A stretch of 64,000 nucleotides of DNA from Acetivibrio clariflavus DSM 19732 (lineage in GTDB: Bacteria; Bacillota; Clostridia; Acetivibrionales; Acetivibrionaceae). Under the pieces are notes generated by a model. It was not told where the DNA came from and did not search any database. It worked only from the letters and a program-made list of their open reading frames with translations. A program made the translations under genes and the position numbers. This document shows positions 1 to 7,030 of this stretch, one piece after another (position 1 is the first letter of the stretch; every line of letters begins with the position of its first letter). Location of the stretch: contig NC_016627.1 of the NCBI RefSeq assembly GCF_000237085.1, forward strand, positions 3,968,118 through 4,032,117, in the 5' to 3' direction.

Positions 1-1058
1 CAGAGCAATTGTCAGCAGAAACAATGCAAATGGAAGAAGCTTTGATTCATAGACAGGAATTGGCAAAAAAACTGAGTTTGCCACGAAAAATCATTAAAAA
101 TTTGTTTCGCCTTTCAAGCTATGAAAGAAACCAAAATATTAGACTGATGCGTTTTGATTTCCATCCCACTACAGACGGTTGGGCGATATCCGAAGTTAAC
201 AGCGATGTCCCCGGTGGTCTGGCAGAAGCATCGGTTTTACCCAAAATCGCATGTCAGTATTTTCCTGGCTATGAACCTCATAGACATGTTGGCGATAGCA
301 TTTTCCAAGCATTCTCGGAAAAGGTTAAAAGAAACGGAGTTATTGCATTGGTTCATGCAACGTCCTATTCCGATGATCGCCAGGTCATGGAGTTTTTGAG
401 CGATTATTTTCAGGCCTATGGATATGGCACAGTTTTTGCCGCACCGGATCATATAGCATGGAAAGACAATAAAGCCATATGTATTATAGAAGGCAAGGAA
501 GGTTTTATTGACGGTATTGTCCGCTTTTTTCCTCTGGAATGGTTGCCAAATCTTCCCCGTCGAGCAAATTGGCAGGGATATTTTGATTGCCTGACTCCAT
601 CCTGCAACCATCCGGTTGCGATATTTACCCAATCGAAACGCTTACCGTTGGTTTGGGATGAATTAGGTGTGGATGTTTCCACATGGAAAAAACTATTGCC
701 TGAGACAAGAGACCCTAAATCCATCAAAAAACAGGATAACGATTGGATATATAAACCTGCTTTAGGAAGGGTAGGGGAAGGTATTTCCATTAGAGAGGCA
801 ATAACTGAAAAAGAGCTAAAAATTATCGAAAAAATTGCACACAGGGGACATGGCAGCTGGATAGCCCAGCGAAAGTTTGCCAGCCAGCCATTGACTGATA
901 TAAACGGTGAAACCTTTCACCTGTGTGTAGGAGTGTTCACAGTTGACGGAAAAAGTGCGGGCTTTTACGGAAGAATAAGCCCGTACCCAAGAATCGATGA
1001 TAGAGCAAAGGACATACCCATATTGGTTTCGAAGGGAGGAAAAACTATTGAGGGATAA
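1..1058 (+). CDS. Glutathionylspermidine synthase-family ATP-grasp protein (5' partial)
   Basis: The reading frame is open to the left edge of the window (GAG CAA TTG TCA ...), so the true start probably lies upstream; about 349 residues are visible. The sequence fits the C-terminal ATP-grasp ligase domain of the glutathionylspermidine synthase family: an N-terminal RFDFHPTTDGW...EVNSDVPGG stretch that matches the family substrate/ATP-binding region, and a later WIYKPALGRVGEG segment that corresponds to the ATP-grasp Lys and glycine-rich loop. Family members form an amide bond using ATP; the substrate here cannot be told. The stop codon overlaps the start of the next gene by 11 bases, so the two are likely translated together. 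Many clostridia have stand-alone copies without the amidase domain, so spermidine need not be the substrate. Confidence 0.75.
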   Translation, partial: EQLSAETMQMEEALIHRQELAKKLSLPRKIIKNLFRLSSYERNQNIRLMRFDFHPTTDGWAISEVNSDVPGGLAEASVLPKIACQYFPGYEPHRHVGDSIFQAFSEKVKRNGVIALVHATSYSDDRQVMEFLSDYFQAYGYGTVFAAPDHIAWKDNKAICIIEGKEGFIDGIVRFFPLEWLPNLPRRANWQGYFDCLTPSCNHPVAIFTQSKRLPLVWDELGVDVSTWKKLLPETRDPKSIKKQDNDWIYKPALGRVGEGISIREAITEKELKIIEKIAHRGHGSWIAQRKFASQPLTDINGETFHLCVGVFTVDGKSAGFYGRISPYPRIDDRAKDIPILVSKGGKTIEG

Positions 1059-1800
1059 TATAGAAGTATATAAAATTTGGGCACCCGATGATTCTTTGTG
1101 GTCACCGTGGGCTAAGCCTGTTTTATTTATGCAATCGGCTGAAATAATCTTCAAAAAAATAGAATTACCTGAAATAAACTGGATGCCTGGTCTGGAAAAA
1201 GAAACTATGATTGTTGTTGATCTTCCGGATCGAATCGGAGTACACGAAAGTCTCGCATTGGCGCGTTTAGGTTATCGTCCGGTTCCCCTTTATAACGGAG
1301 TGGACGGCCGTACCTATAAAACGGCTGTCAAAGTAGATAAAATTGCAACAGCCCTGTTTGAGGGTACTTACATACTTGAAGAGTCGCACATAAAACCCGA
1401 TGCTCCTCCGGTATTCATGCTTGATTCCAACAGAATGAAAGGAAAAGCAAAGGTTCCGGGCTCTTATGATAACCGCTGGTGTGTGTTCCCCCAGGATATG
1501 CCGTCAGCTGCGTTTCTGAAAAAAGCAGGGATTTGCAAGGTAATTGTGCGTTCTGACAAAATCGAAAACGATTTATCACATATTTTGCTTCGTTATCAGC
1601 AGGAAGGGATTGAAATTTATTTATGCAATGGTGAAAAAATCAAAAAAGTTTCAGTGGTAAAACCCTCAAAATTCAGAAGCCTCTCTTACCGCTTCAAAGT
1701 AATCCTGGGCTTGACCAGAAACAGTGCCGGTGGTTTCGGAGGAAGAATCCCAGAACCGACACAAAGCAGTTCCAGAGGCCGGTACTACGGATACGGTTGA
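1048..1800 (+). CDS. Unknown protein co-translated with the ATP-grasp gene
   Basis: I do not recognise this family. The likely start is TTG at 1048, seven bases after a strong GGGAGGA ribosome-binding site inside the end of the previous gene; an in-frame ATG at 997 would overlap more and has no such site. The product is about 250 residues, soluble, with no signal peptide or membrane segment. The middle contains VVDLPDRIGVHESLALARLGYRPVPLYNG. The C-terminus is rich in Gly, Ser, Arg and Tyr (SSSRGRYYGYG), suggesting a disordered tail. The overlapping arrangement implies a role tied to the ATP-grasp enzyme, perhaps as substrate, partner or regulator (inference). A decayed copy of its 3' third lies at 4379-4633. 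Confidence 0.6.
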   Translation: MRDNIEVYKIWAPDDSLWSPWAKPVLFMQSAEIIFKKIELPEINWMPGLEKETMIVVDLPDRIGVHESLALARLGYRPVPLYNGVDGRTYKTAVKVDKIATALFEGTYILEESHIKPDAPPVFMLDSNRMKGKAKVPGSYDNRWCVFPQDMPSAAFLKKAGICKVIVRSDKIENDLSHILLRYQQEGIEIYLCNGEKIKKVSVVKPSKFRSLSYRFKVILGLTRNSAGGFGGRIPEPTQSSSRGRYYGYG

Positions 1801-1842
1801 TATTCTGCAAGTAATGGAAGTTGGACAAATATCTTTTGATTG

Positions 1843-1876
1843 GACAAAGGAATTGAATTTTTTCAATTCCTTTGTC
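1843..1876 (+). terminator. Perfect 13-bp hairpin, probable transcription end
   Basis: GACAAAGGAATTG (1843-1855) and its exact complement CAATTCCTTTGTC (1864-1876) are separated by an 8-base A/T loop. It lies 42 bases after the stop of the unknown gene. No long T-run follows, so it may be a weak or factor-assisted terminator, or an mRNA-protecting stem. Confidence 0.5.
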
Positions 1877-1927
1877 TGCCTAATAAAAGCCTTTATATTT
1901 ATGAACTTCCAAAATACGCTTTTATTG

Positions 1928-1956
1928 TTGAGGTTTTGCAAAATATATGCTAATAT
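1928..1956 (+). promoter_or_regulatory. Candidate sigma-A promoter for the lipoprotein/J-domain pair
   Basis: TTGAGG (1928-1933), a 17-base spacer and TAATAT (1951-1956) lie downstream of the 1843-1876 hairpin and about 70 bases ahead of the lipoprotein start. The assignment rests on motif match only. Confidence 0.4.
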
Positions 1957-2028
1957 AAATGTTAATTGCAAAAAAGGATTTATACATCTTATGGCTAAGA
2001 TTTATGCTTTTGTGAGGGGGGATTTGCC

Positions 2029-2958
2029 ATAAAAAGATCATTGTTTGCTTTTACTTTAGCTACAATTATGCTTGCATTAATAACAACCGGATGCTCAAAA
2101 AATATCAATGTTCGTTCTTACAACGCAGTTTGTGACCTTTATCTGGAAGGGCTGCCGGAAGAGTTCAAGCAATTACCTGAAGCACTAAGAAATGATCTTA
2201 ATATCTCTATAACTTTAAGAAACGTATCATCAAATAAAAAACACAATATCAAACTCAAAGCCGCTGACAATTATCGCAAGTCTGTATATTTAATACCAGG
2301 AACCTATGAAGTCCAAAAACCGTTTTTATACGAACAAAGCCTTGCAATGTTTCGAGTAGAAACAACCGTCACTTCCATTTCCGTCGCAAAAAACAGCCGA
2401 GCTGAAGTTCCGATAAAAGTTTCCAATCCTTCGAATTTTATAAACACAATGAAAAACAACCAGCCAACGGATGAAATTCTCAATGCAGATATCTACTCCA
2501 GAAAAGTACAGTATAAAGGCAAAATAATAGACTTAAACAAGATCAAGGAAGTAATGTCGTTTAACCTTGCCAGTAATTCTAAAACTCTATCTCCTTCAGA
2601 GACTTACCTAATTCCGTCTTCCGACAATCCAGGGGTGTCAATAATTGTGCAAAACCTGACGAGCACCTCTATACCTGTCAGCAAAGCAACACTAACCGGT
2701 GTATACTTTACTGGCAATAACGTTGTTTTACCTAAAGGTATTACTTTAGGATCAAATTTGCGTGATATTGTTCATGCCAAAGAGGGAAAACTGGGAACAC
2801 CGGACTATTGTATGGGATCAGCGTTGATAGGCTTTGAAATTGACGGTACAACTCTGGTTTACATAGATAAGGATTCCGGTGACCGCATAAGTTTTTATAT
2901 TAAACTGGGCGATACGTATGTAAGCTCAGTAAAATATGAATTTGCCAAATACGAGTAG
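2029..2958 (+). CDS. Lipoprotein of unknown function, apparent ATA start
   Basis: About 309 residues. A GAGGGGGGA ribosome-binding site (2014-2022) is six bases before ATA at 2029. Reading from that ATA gives a textbook lipoprotein signal: Lys-Arg, a hydrophobic run, then the lipobox-like LITTGC. The first canonical start downstream is TTG at 2041, which loses the Lys-Arg and sits badly for the ribosome-binding site. ATA initiation is rare, so this could also be a mutated ATG or a sequence error. The mature part is hydrophilic and beta-rich in appearance, with no recognised domain. The J-domain membrane protein follows 14 bases later with its own GAAGGAG site, so the two are probably one operon and may act together at the membrane. 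Confidence 0.6.
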   Translation: MKRSLFAFTLATIMLALITTGCSKNINVRSYNAVCDLYLEGLPEEFKQLPEALRNDLNISITLRNVSSNKKHNIKLKAADNYRKSVYLIPGTYEVQKPFLYEQSLAMFRVETTVTSISVAKNSRAEVPIKVSNPSNFINTMKNNQPTDEILNADIYSRKVQYKGKIIDLNKIKEVMSFNLASNSKTLSPSETYLIPSSDNPGVSIIVQNLTSTSIPVSKATLTGVYFTGNNVVLPKGITLGSNLRDIVHAKEGKLGTPDYCMGSALIGFEIDGTTLVYIDKDSGDRISFYIKLGDTYVSSVKYEFAKYE

Positions 2959-2972
2959 AAGGAGTATATAAA

Positions 2973-4280
2973 ATGCCATCAAATATTTCACCCGTTCTGA
3001 AAATACTTAAAATCAATATATTGGCACTACTGGCTTTCCCGTTATTACTAATTTCAATAGCTTCAAAACTGATAATGAAAGCTTTTGAAAAAACATTGGT
3101 TTTTATGGGAGTCGCTGCTGCCATTTTTATATTGTTTCTGTTAAATATTATAATTAACTCTTGGGGTGGATTTTTTGAAAATCTTGCTTTAATAATAGGT
3201 TTATTAGTTTTTTTCGGCGGTATCATCGCTCTAATCTTCATAATCCCTATTTTATTAGGAAGCATTGCCTTAGCAGCATTTTCTTTCATTTCCATAATTG
3301 TGAATGCTATCTTAGCTATTCTGTTTGAAATAAGCTATGCCGGTTATTCAAAATTATATGATATTTGCAAATGTGACTATAATGACCTTTCCGATGAATG
3401 TCAATCAAAATATCCGACTTTTGCTTGCGTGTTCTGGCATTTGCTGCGGGCATTCAATTTTTTAATTATAAAACTATTCTCTTTTACTTGGCCTTTATCC
3501 ATAGTAGTCTGTGTTGGCTTTATCGGCTATTCGATATATTTTGTTTCCAGTAAAGTGCAAAATACATTTGGAATAGGTATCTTCGCATACTTAAAGCTGT
3601 TTCCGCTTATTCAAACCGTATTCGCAGTACTCTATTTCTTAGTTTTAGTAATCGGAATCGCTATAATTATTCTCTCGCTCGGTGCAGAGTGGAGTGAATG
3701 GGGACAGATGCTAAGTCTCTCCACCCAAGATTATGATAGCTATATTCAAATGCAGTTATCGGAAATTGAGCCGAATTTCCTGGATAATTCCTTTGAAGAA
3801 GGGAAAAACGCACAACGGTGCCAGCAATATATAAATACCCTGGAAGAATTAATCAATGATTTTGAAGATTTAAAACAGCAAGTGGATGCAGCAATGTGTA
3901 TTAAACATGATCCGGTCATTGCCTATAAATTCAGCGAATATGTAAACCTTTTAAACGAACTGTCAAAGCAACTATCATCCAAATCCAATATCAATCCTAA
4001 AATCTTTGAACTTAAGTTTATACCTCAAATTGAAAGAGCAAGCCGATTATCAAAAGATATTATTAAAGATACGCTGCGAATCATCAACAAGAACGTTTCC
4101 TCGGCAAATAAGGCCCAGAAGGTTTTTGACTTTTTTGAAGGCTGCTCAACTGAAGAAGAACTGAAAAAGAGATATAAAGCACTGTGTAAGGTTTACCATC
4201 CTGATGTTGGCGGACATGAAGAAACTTTCAAATTATTGCAGAATCAGTTTGAAGAAAAAATGAAAGCTGTCAAAGTTTAG
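2973..4280 (+). CDS. Multi-pass membrane protein with C-terminal J-domain
   Basis: 435 residues. Residues about 10-125 hold three to four very hydrophobic segments and residues 165-240 two or three more, giving a multi-pass inner-membrane protein. Residues about 245-370 are soluble and helical. The last 55 residues form a short J-domain: a helix, then YHPDVGGHEETFKLLQ with the invariant His-Pro-Asp triad, then a final helix. J-domains stimulate the ATPase of Hsp70 (DnaK). Here that would recruit DnaK to the cytoplasmic face of the membrane (inference). There is no Gly/Phe region and no zinc-finger domain, so it is not a classical DnaJ. It is expressed with the upstream lipoprotein gene. Client and pathway are unknown. 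Confidence 0.7.
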   Translation: MPSNISPVLKILKINILALLAFPLLLISIASKLIMKAFEKTLVFMGVAAAIFILFLLNIIINSWGGFFENLALIIGLLVFFGGIIALIFIIPILLGSIALAAFSFISIIVNAILAILFEISYAGYSKLYDICKCDYNDLSDECQSKYPTFACVFWHLLRAFNFLIIKLFSFTWPLSIVVCVGFIGYSIYFVSSKVQNTFGIGIFAYLKLFPLIQTVFAVLYFLVLVIGIAIIILSLGAEWSEWGQMLSLSTQDYDSYIQMQLSEIEPNFLDNSFEEGKNAQRCQQYINTLEELINDFEDLKQQVDAAMCIKHDPVIAYKFSEYVNLLNELSKQLSSKSNINPKIFELKFIPQIERASRLSKDIIKDTLRIINKNVSSANKAQKVFDFFEGCSTEEELKKRYKALCKVYHPDVGGHEETFKLLQNQFEEKMKAVKV

Positions 4281-4378
4281 ATTCCAAAACAAATTAATAT
4301 TTCAATTTTGGCATTTTTCAAGGTTTTTATCTGCTGATAAAAACCTTATTTTTTTATTGAAGAAATTATTAGTAAAAA
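4281..4378. other. Short AT-rich spacer with a possible terminator
   Basis: An inverted repeat, AAGGTTTTTATC (4320-4331) and GATAAAAACCTT (4336-4347), follows the J-domain gene and is followed by ATTTTTTTATT. It fits an intrinsic terminator for the lipoprotein/J-domain operon. Confidence 0.5.
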
Positions 4379-4633
4379 AATTGTGCGTTCCGATAAAATA
4401 CAAGACGATTTGTCACATATTTTGCTTCGATATCATAAGGAATCGAAATTTTCTTGTGCGACAGTAAGAAAATAGAAAAAGCTTCTGTAACTAAGCCTTC
4501 AAAATTTAGAAGTCTCTCATACCGCTTCAAAGTAATCCTGCGTTTGATTAGAAACAGTACCAGAGGTTTCGGCGGTAAAATGACCCGATCCGATTGAACC
4601 CAGTTCCGGTGGTGGGTAGTACTATAGATATAG
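4379..4633 (+). pseudogene. Decayed duplicate of the 3' end of the 1048-1800 gene
   Basis: From ATTGTGCGTTCCGATAAAAT onward this stretch follows the DNA of about 1543-1806 closely (for example TCACATATTTTGCTTCG and TACCGCTTCAAAGTAATCCT are shared), but small deletions break the frame and in-frame stops appear (TAG and TAA in the middle). The last bases reach the 3' end of the convergent PIN-like gene. It is a dead fragment and is not expected to make protein. The two copies form a direct repeat about 2.8 kb apart that brackets the lipoprotein and J-domain genes. Confidence 0.8.
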
Positions 4634-5557
4634 TCAGTATATTATTTTAAAATCCTTTTCATTCAGAAGTCTGTCAATCAACTCTTCACACTTAAAAGAT
4701 TCATATCTTTGTTGTATGTCATATTCACCTACAAAAAAGACGTTAACATTTCCTTTAAAAGCCGATTTCATTATTTCAATCATATCATCTCTATTGGTTA
4801 GTACCCCATCCCTATACATTTTGTATACCAATGAAGATGTTGTCAATTGATAGGGCTCTTTTCTTCCATGGTGTTTTAAAATATAATCGTTTACACTTAT
4901 TACCTGAGACCTTATCCTCATATCGTCGCTCAGAAAAAAATACCGTCCCATAGGAATTCTTGTTAGAACTATTATACAAATAAGTATTAATTCCTCCGCT
5001 ATACTGTCCCCTTCGCTTTTATGTGCTCTGGCATATTGAAAAAAAGCAGTGAATAGCTCTCTATCCCCAGGATTTGTACCTTTAAGCTTGCCGGACATAC
5101 GCTTGTCCATTTTCTCAATAATTTCACTTGTCTTCCCCTTATATTTGCATACTTCTTTAATGGCATACCCCAACAATCTGTTGGCTTCCTCGGTACTTAT
5201 ATTTAATACCTCTTTCAAACAATCATATACTAATTCTTCATCGAAAAGAACAATTTTAAATCCATTATCGCTAAGTTCCTTAAAATATTGTATCTGAGAC
5301 TGATGTAACTCAAAGGAATTGGCCGTCAATTCCATCAATACTGTCCTGGTTATAAATATTACATCAGCTTTGCTTTTCAAATAATTAATTATAATCTGAC
5401 TGTTGGCCGAATTGGAATGATGCAAAACAGAGCATGTATCATAAAACAAGTAATTATGTGTTCTGGCAAAGGCATCAACCACTTCATCTTTTCTATATAT
5501 CATATATCTTTCGAAGGAACTGAAATTTAAAGGAATCACTTGATACTTTTTGGCCAT
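4634..5557 (-). CDS. PIN-like nuclease, third gene of the XRE/ImmA module
   Basis: 307 residues. The layout of acidic residues suggests a PIN-type RNase fold: LFYDTCSVL near the N-terminus (Asp40), VLMELTAN (Glu76), PGDRELFTAF (Asp165), EGDSIAEELI (Asp184) and a strand ending in FFLSDDMRIRS (Asp211/212), the last typical of PIN domains. The assignment comes from motif spacing, not from a known close relative. PIN proteins cut RNA and are common as toxins. The protein is larger than a VapC toxin (about 130 residues), with extra N- and C-terminal parts of unknown role. The start codon is one base from the stop of the ImmA-like gene, so it is the last gene of a three-gene transcript. It may be the effector of the module (inference). 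Confidence 0.6.
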   Translation of the reverse strand: MAKKYQVIPLNFSSFERYMIYRKDEVVDAFARTHNYLFYDTCSVLHHSNSANSQIIINYLKSKADVIFITRTVLMELTANSFELHQSQIQYFKELSDNGFKIVLFDEELVYDCLKEVLNISTEEANRLLGYAIKEVCKYKGKTSEIIEKMDKRMSGKLKGTNPGDRELFTAFFQYARAHKSEGDSIAEELILICIIVLTRIPMGRYFFLSDDMRIRSQVISVNDYILKHHGRKEPYQLTTSSLVYKMYRDGVLTNRDDMIEIMKSAFKGNVNVFFVGEYDIQQRYESFKCEELIDRLLNEKDFKIIY

Positions 5558-5558
5558 A

Positions 5559-6353
5559 TTAGTCTTTTTTCCTTATAATAGAATATATTTTTTCTATTTC
5601 GCCAATAATCCGGTTAAAATTATACTCAGACATCAGTTGTTTTTCTACCAAATCAGTTCCTTCAATTTTCAGCATTTCCAACAAAAAAGGCATTTCATCT
5701 TTGAAAGTAGGTTCAAGTATATCCTTGTCCAACCATAAAGAATCAAATAGCTCTTTAATTTGTTTGTCCTCATATTTCAGCAATCCTTTAACCTCTTCAA
5801 CCTTTTCCAATATCTCTAATTCATAAAGACGTATTAGTACCGCAACAAAAGGAGAACTGAAATAGTTCATCAGTTTTGCGACTATTTTTTCAATTTCCTT
5901 ATTATCATCTTTATACAGATCATACATTTTTCTAAACTCTACTTCCGGCATCAGCAAATTTGCTGCAAAAAGGTTTGCCTTACATTCATTATCATTAGAA
6001 GCGTAATCCTGATTAAAATGTACTTCTCTTTTTTCATTGAGATATTCCGGTACTCCATTAAGAATATGGTATATATCGTGGCAAAAAGAAAAATACATTT
6101 TGTTTCTTGGTTGACTTGAATTCAGAAGCAAATACTTGCTATAGCCTGTATCCAAAAAAACAGCCCCAAAGTCTTTGTCGGCCAATGGAACTTGAAAAAT
6201 TAAAACACCCAGTTTTTCTCCAATTTCTTTCATGATTTTTGGAATATTTCCGTCCCATCGAACCTTATCATTAAAGATTTTAATGCTCTCTTTTACATTG
6301 GCGGTATAGGTTCTGTTTTTGATAATAATTTCTTTAAATCTTTTAAAATCCAT
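5559..6353 (-). CDS. ImmA/IrrE-family metallopeptidase (HDxxH variant)
   Basis: 264 residues. Residues 88-96 read YFSFCHDIYH, the zinc-binding helix of the ImmA/IrrE (COG2856) family, with Asp in place of the usual catalytic Glu of HExxH. The third ligand region is present (NECKANLFAANLLMP, Glu123), and the surrounding pattern of Ala, Phe and Leu-Met-Pro is characteristic. ImmA-type enzymes inactivate a partner XRE repressor by cleavage, as in the ICEBs1 ImmR/ImmA pair and the CapH/CapP pair of defence islands. The gene overlaps the upstream XRE gene by 11 bases, as expected for such a pair. The C-terminal 100 residues are helical and unrecognised, and may sense the trigger. Whether the Asp variant still cleaves is unknown. 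Confidence 0.8.
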   Translation of the reverse strand: MDFKRFKEIIIKNRTYTANVKESIKIFNDKVRWDGNIPKIMKEIGEKLGVLIFQVPLADKDFGAVFLDTGYSKYLLLNSSQPRNKMYFSFCHDIYHILNGVPEYLNEKREVHFNQDYASNDNECKANLFAANLLMPEVEFRKMYDLYKDDNKEIEKIVAKLMNYFSSPFVAVLIRLYELEILEKVEEVKGLLKYEDKQIKELFDSLWLDKDILEPTFKDEMPFLLEMLKIEGTDLVEKQLMSEYNFNRIIGEIEKIYSIIRKKD

Positions 6354-6741
6354 AATCCGAAACCTCTAAAGCATCTTTTTGTAATTTCCTCCGAACTCCG
6401 AGAATTGCATCTATATGCTCCAATAAATCAAAAACTTGGTTAGCTAATTTTTCCTTGTTCTCGTCCACAGCCCCCATATAGAATGCTATCGAAGCAGAGT
6501 CTTTATAATCTGGGGTTGATAAATCCAGTTTTTCCTGGAGGAAATATTTGATATCTTTATCCAAAGCATTTGATAAAGATTGCATATCTTCATACGTAAC
6601 AGGCTGAACACTGTTAAGAATTCGCGATAGTTTATTCTTTTCTATCCCGGTGCGTTTAACTATAAATGCCTGTTTAATTCCATAATGGTCAATATACTCA
6701 TTAAAATTTTGTATAAATAAATTTTGCGTATAATCAGTCAT
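6343..6741 (-). CDS. XRE-family transcriptional repressor
   Basis: 132 residues. Residues about 10-70 form a Cro/CI-type helix-turn-helix (YGIKQAFIVKRTGIEKNKLSRILN followed by ...YEDMQSLSNALDKDI). The C-terminal half is helical and probably mediates dimerisation or contact with the metallopeptidase. ATG at 6741 has an AAGGAGGG site six bases upstream. It is the first gene of the XRE, ImmA/IrrE, PIN-like transcript. A palindrome lies directly upstream in the promoter, so it is likely autoregulatory (inference from position). Confidence 0.8.
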   Translation of the reverse strand: MTDYTQNLFIQNFNEYIDHYGIKQAFIVKRTGIEKNKLSRILNSVQPVTYEDMQSLSNALDKDIKYFLQEKLDLSTPDYKDSASIAFYMGAVDENKEKLANQVFDLLEHIDAILGVRRKLQKDALEVSDYGF

Positions 6742-6759
6742 GTTAATCCCTCCTTATAT

Positions 6760-6789
6760 ATTGTATCATATTTTGATACAATAATTCAA
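6760..6789 (-). promoter_or_regulatory. Promoter of the XRE/ImmA/PIN operon
   Basis: On the minus strand TTGAAT (6789-6784), an 18-base spacer and TACAAT (6765-6760) precede the XRE gene. The palindrome at 6761-6781 fills the spacer and touches the -10 box, so a bound repressor would block RNA polymerase. Confidence 0.5.
6761..6781. promoter_or_regulatory. Palindromic operator, likely XRE binding site
   Basis: Perfect arms TTGTATCA (6761-6768) and TGATACAA (6774-6781) flank a 5-base AT centre. Size, symmetry and position between -35 and -10, five bases from the ribosome-binding site, match an XRE autoregulatory operator. No second copy was noticed nearby. Confidence 0.65.
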
Positions 6790-6986
6790 CTTTTGCAAAA
6801 TAATTAAAATATTCTAACTTGTCAGTTTATAAAAACTATATATTTGTATTATATATTGATATTTATTAGTCCACTATTTCCGTATAGAGATAGGACATTA
6901 CTTATTTAAATTTAATAATTGATAAAAATTTACGATATATTGTATAAAAAACCTTAAAGATGCAGAAATTTATTCCTATTTGCTTT

Positions 6987-7012
6987 AAAAAAAGAACAGC
7001 TTACACTGTTCT
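6987..7012 (-). terminator. Intrinsic terminator after addA
   Basis: Read on the minus strand, AGAACAG, a 6-base loop, CTGTTCT and then a T-run follow the addA stop codon by about 20 bases. This is a standard rho-independent terminator. Confidence 0.85.
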
Positions 7013-7030
7013 ATTTATCATATTCTCCTA

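Noticed and set aside
1724-2032. 102-codon plus-strand frame between the unknown gene and the lipoprotein
   Set aside because: It runs through the hairpin and promoter region, has no ribosome-binding site and no coding character; its last 13 codons merely overlap the lipoprotein leader.
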